Shown: positions 52,901 to 62,563, counted from the stretch's first letter. The stretch: 64,000 nt of DNA from Paludibacteraceae bacterium (GCA_024399835.1 JAKSNK010000002.1:61284-125283), one strand, 5' to 3'. The notes: a model not told the origin generated them from the letters alone. Translations and numbers: made by a program.

Positions 52901-55714
52901 TCATAGTGCGGAATACAATCTTAACTTACGATACTCACCAAATGTCATCATACGGTTACAGCCATCGCCTTCATGCTTGTATTCTGTACAACCCAAAAAA
53001 GGATCATTCTTCCCTTCTTTAACGATAAGATAGCCATCTCGACATTGGTCACATTTGAGTATAGACATTCCATTACCATTGAGATCGTTAGTAATGAAGT
53101 CACAAATCTCAGGTTCATTGGAGCATATCCATAATTTCAACCCATATAACTTTTTATATCGGAGCTGGAGTGGGTAACCACAAATAGGGCAAAACTTTGT
53201 CTCACCAGAATTCTCTTGCACTTCGTCCAACGTACCACGCAATGTAACATTTGGGTAATCTGATAGCAATTCACGCACAAACGCTGACGGACGCTGCTGC
53301 GGTGTAACGATGTAAACACGGTTCTTGGTACGTGTCAATGCGACATAGAACAAGCGTCGTTCCTCAGCATATTCTATAGCATGATCATCTTTTACAACAA
53401 ACTTTAGTACGGGGTCATCCTGCACTTTTGATGGGAATCCATAGATTGAATCTATTGCATTGATGATAATGACATTGTCATATCCCAATCCTTTAGAGCG
53501 ATGGACGGTCATGAACTCCATCTCGATGTCTTCAAAAGTTTTGGAGGTAACATTGCCTGTTTTCTCCCAATAGATAAAATCGGCGGACTTGGTCAAATTG
53601 AATCCGTCAAAGCCATATCTACCAAGCAGTAAAATGGAAGATTTTGGATTTTCGGCAAGAATTTCCTTCATAATCTTTTCCACAGTTTCGCCAACAAGGA
53701 AATACTTACCTCCTTTCCCCTCATATTTCTTTCGATCCACATTTTCCGTATAGCTTTGGATGATGACAGGATTTGTAATATGTTTAGGAGAAATAAGTGC
53801 TTTTTGAATCTGAGAACTATTCTTTTGAATGAATCCTCCTGCGATGTCAATAATCTCCTGCGCATTGCGGTAGGTCTTCGTTATTCGGAGTTCAAGACCA
53901 TAACCAAATGCTTCTTTGAATCGTGTAAAGAGCGTGATATCAGAGCCTGCATACGCATAGATAGATTGCCAATCGTCGCCCACAGCAATAATCTTAGCAT
54001 CACATAATTTACTCAGTTCCTTAGTAAGATTGAAACGCTGACGAGAAATATCCTGATACTCATCAACAATAATATATTTAAAATCCAAACGACTTCCCCT
54101 TAATTCTTCCTCGCGGAGAATACGTGCCGAATCGTTAATCATATCCTCAAAGTCAATAGCTTGCTTCTCTTTCAAGCGTTTAGCATACTCATGGTAGCAT
54201 TGCTCACAAATTGTGAGGAAAAGTTTGGTGCGCTCGTTACGAGATGTAGATTGGAAGCGGAAGAAATCTTCGATAGTATAACCATTGGTTTTGAAATTTT
54301 GGATAAAAGTGCATACTAACTTAACTAGACGAGCAATGTATCTGTTTTCTTCCGTGCTTACAATCTTATCGAACACCTCGCGCGATGGACGGGGATTAAG
54401 GGCGATGTCATGTGCCTGCAATTCCTCCCGCAAATGCTCAATAAAATCGCGTCCATCGTTGTATGCAGAGAATGTGTAGATGAGTTCCGTCTTATGTTTA
54501 CGATGCAGTAGGATCTTGTCATTAACCTCCTGTTTATACTTTGCCAATTGTTCGTCATTGTATCGAGTATTGTGACCTTCTTGCGTGATACCAAAGTGCT
54601 CTAGATAGACTGTTCTATCTCCCTGCGTAATGGTAAAGTCTGGTGTATATGGCTTGCGTGAACGAAGAATATTGAACGGATATGGTTTTTCGTATGTGTA
54701 ATCAATACCGTTGAGATACAGGAAATTGGCAATACGTACCTCTTGCGAAGAACGTAAGGTTTCGTGTACTATGCTGACGCATTTACCGGTGCGTTTGTCA
54801 ATAATCTGCTCGGCATACTCATCTATATTGCCACGCAAGGTCGAGAAATCAGCTTTTGTGATGTAGTTAAAGAAGTCGTTCAACTCCTCACCCTCGTATG
54901 GCGCATCAAAGTAACTGCCAAAGAACAGAATCAACTTATCCACCAACTCTGGATTTTCCAAAATATTACCCTTGAGATAGTTGTTGATGACATTGAACAT
55001 AAATCCCTGGTCAACAATCATCTTTCGGTCAGTATCTTGGCGTTTGAGAATGGCGTAACCGGTTTTGTGGAATGTTGTAACAGGACATGATATCTTCAAA
55101 TCTTTGTTAATCTTGTCTCGCAGTTCACCCACAGCTTTGTTGGTGAAGGAAATGACAAGTATCTGATCAGGACGAATGCCTTTTTTATCCACTAAATATT
55201 TGACTTTTGCGGATACAGTAGTGGTTTTCCCAGCACCTGCTCCAGCTATCACAAGAGTATAATCCTCATCCGAAAGCACAACCCTACGCTGCTCATCATC
55301 CAAGCGAATCTTGGGATCTACAGCTTTGAGAACATTGTCCAAATAGATCTTGTCATCTTCAAGATGGCGCTGAATAAACGAATCATTATGCTGAGCGACC
55401 AACATAGAGTTTGCACTAATAAAGAAATCTTGATATTCATTCAGAAATCTTTCCACATATAACTTTTCTACTGCATTCTTCTCACAGTAGTAGTCGATTG
55501 TGCCAGCTCGTTGGGCATTCTCAAAGAATATGTAGGTAGTCGCATACTGGTCACGGAAATGCGCATAGTCCGACTTTGCTATATAAGCATCAGTCTCTAG
55601 CAAAGACATTGCTGCCTTGCGGAAATCCATCATCGCTTTAATCTCTGGTGTTAAGGCTTGAAAATCAGAGTTGTTCGATTGGAAGATGCTTAATATTTTG
55701 TATAGCAGGGACAT
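52901..55714 (-). CDS. UvrD-like helicase with inserted nuclease-like domain and C-terminal zinc fingers
   Basis: A 937-aa superfamily 1 helicase. Q-motif region D-D-E-Q-R-R near 140, Walker A G-A-G-A-G-K-T-T at 158-165, motif Ia F-T-N-K-A at 190-194, Walker B I-I-V-D-E-Y-Q-D at 548-555, motif III G-D-D-W-Q-S-I-Y at 579-586. Between motifs, residues ~320-430 look like a PD-(D/E)xK-type insertion: E325, P-D-F at 358-360, E372 in L-E-H-F-G. The end carries C-P-I-C-G and C-D-Q-C...C pairs, like topoisomerase-type zinc ribbons. It likely acts on DNA ends; a defence or repair role is inference. 15 bp after the 179-aa gene. Confidence 0.87.
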   Translation of the reverse strand: MSLLYKILSIFQSNNSDFQALTPEIKAMMDFRKAAMSLLETDAYIAKSDYAHFRDQYATTYIFFENAQRAGTIDYYCEKNAVEKLYVERFLNEYQDFFISANSMLVAQHNDSFIQRHLEDDKIYLDNVLKAVDPKIRLDDEQRRVVLSDEDYTLVIAGAGAGKTTTVSAKVKYLVDKKGIRPDQILVISFTNKAVGELRDKINKDLKISCPVTTFHKTGYAILKRQDTDRKMIVDQGFMFNVINNYLKGNILENPELVDKLILFFGSYFDAPYEGEELNDFFNYITKADFSTLRGNIDEYAEQIIDKRTGKCVSIVHETLRSSQEVRIANFLYLNGIDYTYEKPYPFNILRSRKPYTPDFTITQGDRTVYLEHFGITQEGHNTRYNDEQLAKYKQEVNDKILLHRKHKTELIYTFSAYNDGRDFIEHLREELQAHDIALNPRPSREVFDKIVSTEENRYIARLVKLVCTFIQNFKTNGYTIEDFFRFQSTSRNERTKLFLTICEQCYHEYAKRLKEKQAIDFEDMINDSARILREEELRGSRLDFKYIIVDEYQDISRQRFNLTKELSKLCDAKIIAVGDDWQSIYAYAGSDITLFTRFKEAFGYGLELRITKTYRNAQEIIDIAGGFIQKNSSQIQKALISPKHITNPVIIQSYTENVDRKKYEGKGGKYFLVGETVEKIMKEILAENPKSSILLLGRYGFDGFNLTKSADFIYWEKTGNVTSKTFEDIEMEFMTVHRSKGLGYDNVIIINAIDSIYGFPSKVQDDPVLKFVVKDDHAIEYAEERRLFYVALTRTKNRVYIVTPQQRPSAFVRELLSDYPNVTLRGTLDEVQENSGETKFCPICGYPLQLRYKKLYGLKLWICSNEPEICDFITNDLNGNGMSILKCDQCRDGYLIVKEGKNDPFLGCTEYKHEGDGCNRMMTFGEYRKLRLYSAL

Positions 55715-55729
55715 TGGTTGTGGACAAAT

Positions 55730-56269
55730 TTACTTTACAATCAAGTTGATGTGGGCTAAAATAAACTTCTGCGCTTCAAGATTGTACGATGTCGCCAAAT
55801 AAGTATTGCCATCCGTACGTCTTTGCCAATCACTCACAATACCTTGAGCGTTTCCTTTAGTTGTAGCTTGCTTGTTTTTCTTTCCTTCGGGCGAAGCAAC
55901 TTCGGTTAAAAAACCTTCATCCACTAGCCATTTAGACACTTGCGGAATCGTAACAGGATGCATATTAGAGGGGATTACTTTATTAATCTCACGAATAAAA
56001 TTAGCAATACCGGTATGTTCAACTAGCAGAACACGCGCAGCGTTTTCCTCTGACAAATAGAAATCAAGGTCATATTGCCTTGCCTGACGCGGAGCACGAG
56101 TTTTTATGGAACTATTGAGTACTTCTGCTACATAGAACAAACAACGTGAGATATGAACATCGTTCACGATGTCTGTACCATTCAAAGGGGTATTGTTTAG
56201 CGGATTTACACCATTTGCCAATCTCAGTATCCACTCTTTAGCGGATTTTATTTTTTCTATATCAGTCAT
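55730..56269 (-). CDS. Conserved-looking helicase-partner protein, unknown function
   Basis: A 179-aa soluble protein: L-A-N-G-V-N-P-L, I-V-N-D-V-H-I-S-R-C-L-F-Y-V near residues 20-50, then a winged-helix-like segment (V-S-K-W-L-V-D-E-G-F-L) near 115. I recall similar proteins beside UvrD-type helicases, but cannot check. No catalytic residues evident. It probably forms a two-gene unit with the helicase 15 bp downstream. The 43-bp element at 56429-56471 lies ~160 bp upstream. Confidence 0.65.
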   Translation of the reverse strand: MTDIEKIKSAKEWILRLANGVNPLNNTPLNGTDIVNDVHISRCLFYVAEVLNSSIKTRAPRQARQYDLDFYLSEENAARVLLVEHTGIANFIREINKVIPSNMHPVTIPQVSKWLVDEGFLTEVASPEGKKNKQATTKGNAQGIVSDWQRRTDGNTYLATSYNLEAQKFILAHINLIVK

Positions 56270-56428
56270 ATTTTTTTATAATTTTCTTAATATTATCAGA
56301 ATTCTAAACATCGGTACGGATATGCTGCCTTATCACAAAGTGATGCTTCCCTATAGCGAGCAATAAGATTCTGCGACAATTCGGTGTTATCAATATCCTT
56401 GTTCTCTTGACCTTTTCAATTTTGTCCA

Positions 56429-56471
56429 CAAAGGTACTACTTCAAAGTGTCATTTTGGTGTCACTTGGTAG
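56429..56471 (-). promoter_or_regulatory. 43-bp dyad element, copy B
   Basis: Identical over 43 bp to the copy at 57614-57656 and in the same orientation. On the minus strand it starts CTACCAAGTGACACC and ends TACCTTTG. It contains the DUF1016 stop codon: its first bases supply the last two codons (Thr, Lys) and the TGA. It is upstream of the 179-aa/helicase pair. Confidence 0.9.
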
Positions 56472-57540
56472 ATTTTTCGTTTTTTCCTAACTGCTTATTT
56501 TCTTGTTGCTTCTCGCGAGCAATGGCAATGGCGCGTTGCAATTTATCAGCCAATAATTTTTGGTCAGGCAACTGCGTAAAGTATTGCGCTACGCGGATAT
56601 CGCTCTTCTCGTCCATCATTAGGTACTGAATATGCTCAGTATTGCCTTCACTACACAAAATCAAGCCGATTGGTTCTTCTTCCCATTCCTTGCGCTCATT
56701 GGCATTGAGGTAACGAAGATATAGACGCATCTGCCCCTCGTATGCGGGTTTGAACTTGCCTAATTTGAGGTCAATGGCTACCAAACGGCGGAGACTACGA
56801 TGGAAAAAAAGTAGGTCAATATAGTAATCCTCAGAATCTACTGTAATCCGCTTCTGACGATCCACAAAAGTAAAATCCGAACCTAACTCATGAATGAACT
56901 CCACCAAACTATTCAAGATGGAATCTTCCAAATCTTTCTCTGTGTATATATCCGGTAGTCCCAACATATCAAGAATATATGTGCTGCGAAAAACTACGTC
57001 AGGATGCAACATGTTGGTTTGCTCTAAATTCGCCAATTCGCGACGAATAACCTCCTCTGGACGTTGGCTAATAGCGGTCCGCTGAAAGAGTTGACCATCT
57101 ATTTTTTCTGCCAAGGTGCGCGTATCCCAATGTTCTACGCGACACATCTCCATATAAAACTTGCGTTCTAACTCATTGCTGATAGACATTATAGATCGTA
57201 GATGTGTCCATGTCAATTGGGTACGCGCTGCGTACCGAATCTCATCTTCTGAAAAAAGGTACGCGCTGCGTACACATTGTTTTAGTTTTTCGTGTCCCCA
57301 ACCCATACCAAACTGCTCAGTAAGATGTTTGGCAAGATTAATTATCACTTGCTTACCATACTCTGCACGTTTATTGAGGAGAATTTCTTCCTTGATGCGC
57401 TTACCTACACGCCAATTCATTAGACATGCTTCTTCGTTGACATACGTAGCCACATGACGACGTGCCTCGCTAATGATGGCGCACACATCAGTATAGAGTT
57501 GCTGTTCCTCTTGAAAGGATATGAGTTTATTTGAGTCCAT
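56461..57540 (-). CDS. DUF1016 (YhcG-like) PD-(D/E)xK nuclease
   Basis: A 359-aa protein of the DUF1016/YhcG family. An N-terminal helical DUF1016_N domain (W-R-V-G-K-R-I, Y-G-K-Q-V-I-x-x-L) is followed by a C-terminal nuclease-like domain (residues ~200-330) with D-S-E-D-Y-Y-I-D-L-L-F-F-H-R and the A-I-D-L-K-L-G core. Asp and Lys in I-D-x-x and D-L-K match the nuclease fold. Family members are linked to defence and mobile loci. The whole gene sits between identical 43-bp direct repeats. Its promoter lies in the downstream half of the right-hand flank (57563-57594). Confidence 0.9.
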   Translation of the reverse strand: MDSNKLISFQEEQQLYTDVCAIISEARRHVATYVNEEACLMNWRVGKRIKEEILLNKRAEYGKQVIINLAKHLTEQFGMGWGHEKLKQCVRSAYLFSEDEIRYAARTQLTWTHLRSIMSISNELERKFYMEMCRVEHWDTRTLAEKIDGQLFQRTAISQRPEEVIRRELANLEQTNMLHPDVVFRSTYILDMLGLPDIYTEKDLEDSILNSLVEFIHELGSDFTFVDRQKRITVDSEDYYIDLLFFHRSLRRLVAIDLKLGKFKPAYEGQMRLYLRYLNANERKEWEEEPIGLILCSEGNTEHIQYLMMDEKSDIRVAQYFTQLPDQKLLADKLQRAIAIAREKQQENKQLGKNEKSTK

Positions 57541-57562
57541 TTGTTTTTTTAATTTTGCAACA

Positions 57563-57594
57563 CAAGATTACTAAAATTTTTTGGAATAAGCAAA
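57563..57594 (-). promoter_or_regulatory. Promoter of the DUF1016 gene
   Basis: Minus strand: TTTG (57591-57594, in TTTGCTTATT), 20-bp spacer, TAATCTTG (57563-57570; one mismatch to TAnnTTTG). 23 bp before the start codon and downstream of the 43-bp element. Confidence 0.6.
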
Positions 57595-57613
57595 TTTCGC
57601 TGCGTTCCGCCTG

Positions 57614-57656
57614 CAAAGGTACTACTTCAAAGTGTCATTTTGGTGTCACTTGGTAG
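57614..57656 (-). promoter_or_regulatory. 43-bp dyad element, copy C
   Basis: Minus strand: CTACCAAGTGACACC then AAAATGACACTTTG, GAAGTAG and TACCTTTG. TGACAC occurs twice at 11-bp spacing. The arms CTAC.AAGTG and CACTT....GTAG form an imperfect dyad. A GGTAGC/GCTACC hairpin (57652-57667) overlaps its upstream edge, just after the folA stop. Confidence 0.9.
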
Positions 57657-57667
57657 CATGAGCTACC

Positions 57668-58201
57668 TTATCTTACATATTCGGCAAAAGTGTAGTCAAA
57701 CGGGTTCTTTTCGTCTGCGAAGTGCAATTCTTCGGATATTCTGCGCCATTCGTCCGGTTTAACCTCCGGGAAGAATGTGTCTGCCTCCTCCCATGTATGG
57801 TGGATATGCGTGATATAGAGTTTGTCTGCCAAAGGGAAGAACTGACGATAAACCATGCCACCGCCGATGATGAAAACCTCCGGTGAATCGTCCGGTTTAG
57901 AACCGGAGCAGGATATATTTTGGTGAATCGGTGAATCGGTAATTAGTTGTAATGCTTCGGGGATAGAGTGAACCACTTCTACGCCCTCTGCATGGAAATC
58001 GGGATTGTCGGTCAGCACGATATTACGGCGGTTAGGCAGAGGACGAACAGGAAGCGAATAAAAAGTGCGCTCTCCCATCAAGACGGGATGTCCCGAAGTG
58101 ATGGATTTGAAATGCTTCAAGTCGGCAGGCAAGTGGCACAACAGACCACCCTTCTGCCCAATGGCATTGTTTTCGGATATGGCTACGATGATGCTTATCA
58201 T
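57668..58201 (-). CDS. folA: Dihydrofolate reductase with internal 8-bp-repeat insertion
   Basis: NADPH-dependent dihydrofolate reductase (177 aa) that regenerates THF for thyA, 41 bp upstream. N-terminal I-V-A-I-S-E-N-N-A-I-G, the active-site Asp27 in L-P-A-D-L-K-H-F, M-G-E-R-T-F-Y-S-L, and the nucleotide-binding I-I-G-G-G-M-V-Y at 111-118. Residues ~88-106 are an insertion (T-D-S-P-I-H ... P-D-D-S-P) not seen in typical DHFRs, encoded by 8-bp units. It lies in a loop before the G-G-G strand, so activity is probably kept. Confidence 0.93.
   Translation of the reverse strand: MISIIVAISENNAIGQKGGLLCHLPADLKHFKSITSGHPVLMGERTFYSLPVRPLPNRRNIVLTDNPDFHAEGVEVVHSIPEALQLITDSPIHQNISCSGSKPDDSPEVFIIGGGMVYRQFFPLADKLYITHIHHTWEEADTFFPEVKPDEWRRISEELHFADEKNPFDYTFAEYVR
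57884..57945 (-). repeat. 8-bp units inside folA
   Basis: Minus strand: two clean ACCGATTC units (57925-57940) with a third near-match (57885-57891), giving T-D-S-P-I-H and D-D-S-P in frame. Same unit and reading frame as at 25008 and 26838. Another short array (58209-58241) lies between folA and thyA. Confidence 0.85.
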
Positions 58202-58208
58202 ATTGGTG

Positions 58209-58241
58209 GTAAATCGGTGAATCGGTGAGTTGGAATCGGTT
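58209..58241 (-). repeat. 8-bp units between thyA and folA
   Basis: Minus strand: ACCGATTC, ACCGATTT and related units in the 41-bp gap between thyA and folA, up to 8 bp upstream of the folA start codon. Confidence 0.85.
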
Positions 58242-58242
58242 G

Positions 58243-59037
58243 TTAGACGGCTACAATGCCGGCGATATGAGGATGCGGGTCGTAATTGAGCAACTCAAAG
58301 TCCTCGTAACGGAACGAGAACAAATCCTTGACCTCAGGATTGATGTGCATGGTGGGCAACGGTCGCGGTTCGCGCGTGAGTTGCAAACGCACTTGGTCAA
58401 GGTGATTGAGGTAGATATGTGCATCGCCCAAAGTGTGCACAAAATCTCCACATTCCAATCCCGTCACTTGCGCCATCATCTGCAAGAGTAGGGCATAAGA
58501 GGCGATATTGAACGGCACGCCGAGAAATATATCCGCGCTGCGCTGGTAGAGTTGCAAACTGAGTTTGCCGTCTGCTACATAGAATTGAAACAAGCAATGG
58601 CAAGGCGGCAACGCCATCTTGTCCACTTCCGCCACATTCCATGCAGAAACCATCAGCCGACGGCTGTCAGGGTTGGTCTTAATCTGCTGTACCAAATTGC
58701 CTATTTGGTCAATCGTACCTCCGTTATAGTCAGGCCAAGAGCGCCATTGGTGCCCATAGACGGGTCCTAATTCGCCGTTCTCGTCCGCCCATTCGTTCCA
58801 GATACGAACACCATGCTCCTGCAGATAGCGGACATTCGTATCCCCCTGCAAGAACCACAGCAACTCGTAAATGATGGACTTGAGGTGCAGTTTCTTGGTG
58901 GTCAGCAGAGGAAAACCGTCTGCCATGTGAAAACGCATCTGATGCCCGAAAACGGACATCGTGCCCGTTCCCGTACGGTCCTCCTTTTTGACCCCTTCGG
59001 TCAAAACACGCTGTATGAGATCCAAGTATTGTTTCAT
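58243..59037 (-). CDS. thyA: Thymidylate synthase
   Basis: Converts dUMP to dTMP using methylene-THF (264 aa). The active-site Cys is in [11 protein letters not shown], preceded by [28 protein letters not shown] and G-D-A-H-I-Y complete the family set. Length and order match E. coli ThyA. Its start overlaps the PorE-like stop by one base; folA follows by 41 bp. Confidence 0.97.
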   Translation of the reverse strand: MKQYLDLIQRVLTEGVKKEDRTGTGTMSVFGHQMRFHMADGFPLLTTKKLHLKSIIYELLWFLQGDTNVRYLQEHGVRIWNEWADENGELGPVYGHQWRSWPDYNGGTIDQIGNLVQQIKTNPDSRRLMVSAWNVAEVDKMALPPCHCLFQFYVADGKLSLQLYQRSADIFLGVPFNIASYALLLQMMAQVTGLECGDFVHTLGDAHIYLNHLDQVRLQLTREPRPLPTMHINPEVKDLFSFRYEDFELLNYDPHPHIAGIVAV

Positions 59038-61097
59038 TAGTATAGTTTATATGTCGTTTTCAAAACTTTGAATTCGGTTCGGCGGTTGATTTGATTGCAT
59101 GTCTCCCGCTGTTGGGGGGACTCCAATTTGGCAATAAAATCTTCGTCCAGCACCTGTTCTATCGGGATGTACGGGTACTGCTTGTGGATGGCTTGATCGG
59201 CAATAACGGGTTTGTTTTCGCCATATCCGACAGGTGTCAGCCGCTCGGGGTCAATACCTGCCCGAATAAGGTAATTGACACACGATTGGGCACGCTTTTC
59301 GCTCAGTTGTTTATTGGAAACAGAGTCGCCCACCATATCGGTATGTGCCGACAATTCAATTGTGATATTGGGATTATCGTTCAGCAGTTTGACCAACGCA
59401 TTCAAACTGGTTTCGCTCTCGGGGGTCAAGTCCCATTTGCCGGTTTCGTAGAAGACATTATCCATCTTGACCGGTTTGGAAATAGGTGCCAAAGTGAAGT
59501 TCTGGGTATATGTGCGCGAGTTTTTTAGTCCTTCGGTGGAAAGTGCCTCCTTGCTATTGAGGTATCCGCGCGAAGTGGCAAGCATGACATATTTGACCTC
59601 TTTGTTGAGTGTCAGGCGGTAAGTTCCGTCCTTGCGTACCTGCAGTTTCTGATTGGTTCCGTCGTTGCCGACCAGCCGTAGCGTGCCATCCACAATGGGG
59701 TCTCCGTTGGGGTCGGATATTTTGCCTTCGACAGCATAGACGAGTTCGGGCAGAACGAAACTGTAAATTTGGTCATACCCCTTCTTCTGTCCGCGGTTGG
59801 ACGACAATAATCCGTTTCCCGACTCGCCGTCAAAAGTGATACCGAAATCGTCTCCGTTGGAATTAAAAGGCATCGCCATATTGGCAACCTCCCATAAACG
59901 CAGGTCGTTGGAGTCCTTTTCGCCGGTCGGAATGGCGCGGAATATATCCAATCCGCCATATCCGGGGTGTCCGTTGGACGAGAAATACAACTGTCCGTCG
60001 TATCGAATGCACGGAAACATTTCGTCGCCCGTGGTATTGATTTGCGGTCCGAGATTCTGCACATTAATCCATGTGTCGCCCTCCAATTCTGCCATCCAGA
60101 TATCTTTTCCGCCCAGTCCTCCCGGGGCGTCGGATGCAAAATACAGCGTGTCGCCTGCCTGATTGACAGACGGATGTCCCACCGTAATGGTACTGTCCAA
60201 GAAGAGCCGAACTTCTTGCGGTTCGCCCCAAGCACCGCCTGTACGGGTAGAAGAAAATATCTTCGTGCCCAAATCCTGTCCGTTGATAGGTTGCGAGAAG
60301 GTAAAATACATCGTCTTGCCGTCTCCCGTAAACGAACATACCCCCAATTCCTGCGAACCGGTTTTTTGTGCGGTAGAGTCGTTTTCGGTCTCCGTCTCTT
60401 CGCCATACAGCCCTTCGGGCAATTCGATTTCACCCCACTTCATGTTCATATCCCTGCGCGAGGTATAGAGATTGAAAGTCATATTGCCTGTCACGGGAGA
60501 AACGCGTTTGCTCTTTTTGTTGCCTGCACTTTTTTCCTGCCGATTGGATGTGAACATTACCGCTCCCGCTTCCGTCCCTATGAAGGCAGGACAGAAATTG
60601 GATGTCCGCTTGGCATTAAATTCCTTAACCAGTTTAAGTTGGTGGCGCGAGGGCTCTTTTTTCCAAGTTCCCACTTGCCGGCAAGCATACAATCCTGCCT
60701 GTGCCACATAGTCGGCAGGGTGGGCTTCGAGGTACTGGTTGTATGCCTTTTCGGCTTGACTGTACTTGCCCTGATATTGCAAACTCTGCGCCAGATGCAG
60801 AAAGACAGTAGAGTCTTGCTGAAAATACTTGTTACTAATGGCATGCTGATACGACGCAACGGCTTTGCTGCTGTTGAGAATGCGGTAACACTCGCCCTGA
60901 TTGAAAGCAATGCGCCCCTTGAGTTTCTTGTCCGTTTTCTTGATGCGCGGGTATATCTGACGATACAACTCGGCAGCATCGTAGTACTCGCCGATGGCAT
61001 ATTTGCGGTCGGCACGCTTGATTTTGGTCTTGATACCACATGAGGGCAACCAAAGCAGAACAATCAGTCCTAAAAATATGTATAAAAGGCGTTTCAC
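59037..61097 (-). CDS. porE: PorE-like T9SS lipoprotein with TPR, propeller, CRD and OmpA domains
   Basis: A 686-aa outer-membrane lipoprotein starting at GTG: signal [11 protein letters not shown] with lipobox L-P-S-C. TPR repeats at ~30-145 (Y-x-x-A-x-x-Y segments), a WD40/PD40-like propeller ~160-440 (F-T-S-N-R, F-A-S-D, F-S-S-N), a carboxypeptidase-regulatory-like beta domain ~455-540, and an OmpA-C peptidoglycan-binding domain ~560-640 (S-A-H-T-D). This is the order of PorE in Porphyromonas. It would anchor the T9SS to the cell wall. The gene shares a TAATG-type one-base overlap with thyA. Confidence 0.85.
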   Translation of the reverse strand: MKRLLYIFLGLIVLLWLPSCGIKTKIKRADRKYAIGEYYDAAELYRQIYPRIKKTDKKLKGRIAFNQGECYRILNSSKAVASYQHAISNKYFQQDSTVFLHLAQSLQYQGKYSQAEKAYNQYLEAHPADYVAQAGLYACRQVGTWKKEPSRHQLKLVKEFNAKRTSNFCPAFIGTEAGAVMFTSNRQEKSAGNKKSKRVSPVTGNMTFNLYTSRRDMNMKWGEIELPEGLYGEETETENDSTAQKTGSQELGVCSFTGDGKTMYFTFSQPINGQDLGTKIFSSTRTGGAWGEPQEVRLFLDSTITVGHPSVNQAGDTLYFASDAPGGLGGKDIWMAELEGDTWINVQNLGPQINTTGDEMFPCIRYDGQLYFSSNGHPGYGGLDIFRAIPTGEKDSNDLRLWEVANMAMPFNSNGDDFGITFDGESGNGLLSSNRGQKKGYDQIYSFVLPELVYAVEGKISDPNGDPIVDGTLRLVGNDGTNQKLQVRKDGTYRLTLNKEVKYVMLATSRGYLNSKEALSTEGLKNSRTYTQNFTLAPISKPVKMDNVFYETGKWDLTPESETSLNALVKLLNDNPNITIELSAHTDMVGDSVSNKQLSEKRAQSCVNYLIRAGIDPERLTPVGYGENKPVIADQAIHKQYPYIPIEQVLDEDFIAKLESPQQRETCNQINRRTEFKVLKTTYKLY

Positions 61098-61150
61098 CCT
61101 ATTGTTGTGTTTGTTTTTTGTCTCAATAATGTCTCTGTTACCTCAAATTC

Positions 61151-61183
61151 GACCGTCGGTTGACCGTCGGTCGACCGTCGGCA
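61151..61183. repeat. Three 11-bp units upstream of the porE-like gene
   Basis: GACCGTCGGTT, GACCGTCGGTC and GACCGTCGGCA in a row, with further GCCGTCGGCA-like copies to ~61213. Non-coding. Confidence 0.85.
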
Positions 61184-61257
61184 AACTCCCTATCATCTAT
61201 CGGTCCGCCGTCGGCAAAGACCCGTAAATGACCCTTAACCGGACCTGCCCAAATACA

Positions 61258-62508
61258 CTACTCGTTTTCAAGGGAGTGAATGACGAGTCCCGAACGCAGT
61301 TTGGGTTCGAACCAAGTGGTCTTGGGCGGCATGATATTACCGCTGTCGGCAATATCAATAATCTGCTGCATGGTGACAGGGTAGAGCGCCAATGCCATAC
61401 GCATTTCTCCCGAATCGACACGGCGTTTGAGTTCGCCTAAACCGCGAATACCGCCTACAAAGTCGATCCGCTTGTCCGAACGGAGGTCTTTGATACCCAG
61501 TATTTGGTCCAAAATGAGGTTGGACGAGATAGTCACATCCAGTACGCCAATGGGGTCGGCATCGTTGTAACGACCGGGCTTGGCAGTCAGACTATACCAC
61601 TTGCCGGACAGGTAAAGCGAGAAATTATGCAGCCGGTCGGGCTTGTAGATGTCTGCGCCTTTGCATTCAACGATAAAATTCTCGTTGAGGGCGTGCAGAA
61701 ATGCCTCGTCGGTCAGTCCGTTGAGGTCACGCACGACGCGGTTATAGTCAATGATATTCAGTTGGTTATCGGGGAAACAAACGGCAAGGAAGTAGTTGTA
61801 TTCCTCCTCTCCCGTATGGTGAGGGTTGGCTTGCTTGCGCTCGTTGCCCACCAAAGCGGCTGCGGCTGAACGGTGGTGTCCGTCGGCTATGTACATGGCA
61901 GGGATAGCAGACACGAGTTCGGTAATGCGCGCGATGTCCTTGTCGTCGTCAATACACCAGAACTTATGTCCGAAACCGTCTATGGCAGCCACAAAGTCGT
62001 ACTCGGGCGTAGTGGCGGTATAGCGGGCAATAATGGCATCCAATTCGTCCACATGCTTGTAGGCAAAAAAGACCGGTTCGATGTTGGCATTATTGATACG
62101 CACATGCTTCATACGGTCCTCCTCCTTGTCGCGACGGGTCAGTTCGTGCTTCTTGATTTTGCCGGACATGTAGTCCTCAAAATTGGCAGCAAGAACCAAT
62201 CCGTATTGTGTGCGTGTGCCCATCGTCTGTGCATACACATAGTACATCGGTTTGGGGTCCTTGACGAGCCAACCGTTACGCAAGAACAGGTCAAAATGTT
62301 CACGGGCGGAAGTATAAACCTTGGGGTCGTGCTCATCCGTACCCGGAGCAAAGTTGATTTCGGGTTTGATGATATGATAGAGCGATTTGTCGTTGCCGGC
62401 GGCTTCTGCTCTCGCTTCGTCGGAATTTAACACATCGTACGGACGCGAATTGACATCAAGGACATATTGTTTGGGCGGACGAATGCCGCAAAAAGGACGA
62501 ACTTGCAT
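61258..62508 (-). CDS. DUF1015 family protein
   Basis: A 416-aa protein with the DUF1015 pattern: N-terminal P-F-C-G-I-R-P, a P-Y-D-V segment, R-I-N-N-A-N-I-E-P-V-F and A-D-G-H-H-R-S-A-A-A near residue 215. The D-G-H-H-R motif is a candidate active site. Function unproven. It is preceded by the bactofilin gene across a gap rich in 7-bp units, and followed by a gap holding 11-bp units. Confidence 0.85.
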   Translation of the reverse strand: MQVRPFCGIRPPKQYVLDVNSRPYDVLNSDEARAEAAGNDKSLYHIIKPEINFAPGTDEHDPKVYTSAREHFDLFLRNGWLVKDPKPMYYVYAQTMGTRTQYGLVLAANFEDYMSGKIKKHELTRRDKEEDRMKHVRINNANIEPVFFAYKHVDELDAIIARYTATTPEYDFVAAIDGFGHKFWCIDDDKDIARITELVSAIPAMYIADGHHRSAAAALVGNERKQANPHHTGEEEYNYFLAVCFPDNQLNIIDYNRVVRDLNGLTDEAFLHALNENFIVECKGADIYKPDRLHNFSLYLSGKWYSLTAKPGRYNDADPIGVLDVTISSNLILDQILGIKDLRSDKRIDFVGGIRGLGELKRRVDSGEMRMALALYPVTMQQIIDIADSGNIMPPKTTWFEPKLRSGLVIHSLENE

Positions 62509-62510
62509 AA

Positions 62511-62560
62511 CTAATTATGAATTATGAATTATGAGTTATGAGTTATGAATTATGAGTTGT
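62511..62560. repeat. 7-bp tandem array
   Basis: Repeated GAATTAT/GAGTTAT units between bactofilin and the DUF1015 gene; a second short array lies at 62943-62966. Confidence 0.9.
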
Positions 62561-62563
62561 GAG

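Noticed and set aside
56429-57656. Insertion sequence carrying DUF1016
   Set aside because: No transposase is present and the 43-bp repeats are direct rather than inverted ends; described as a repeat-bounded cassette instead.
57652-57667. GGTAGC/GCTACC hairpin as terminator of folA
   Set aside because: Six-base stem with no T-run on the minus strand, and it overlaps the 43-bp element; not called as a terminator.
59967-61043. 358-codon plus-strand frame opposite the porE-like gene
   Set aside because: Cys- and Arg-rich composition with no domain; the minus-strand gene explains the region completely.
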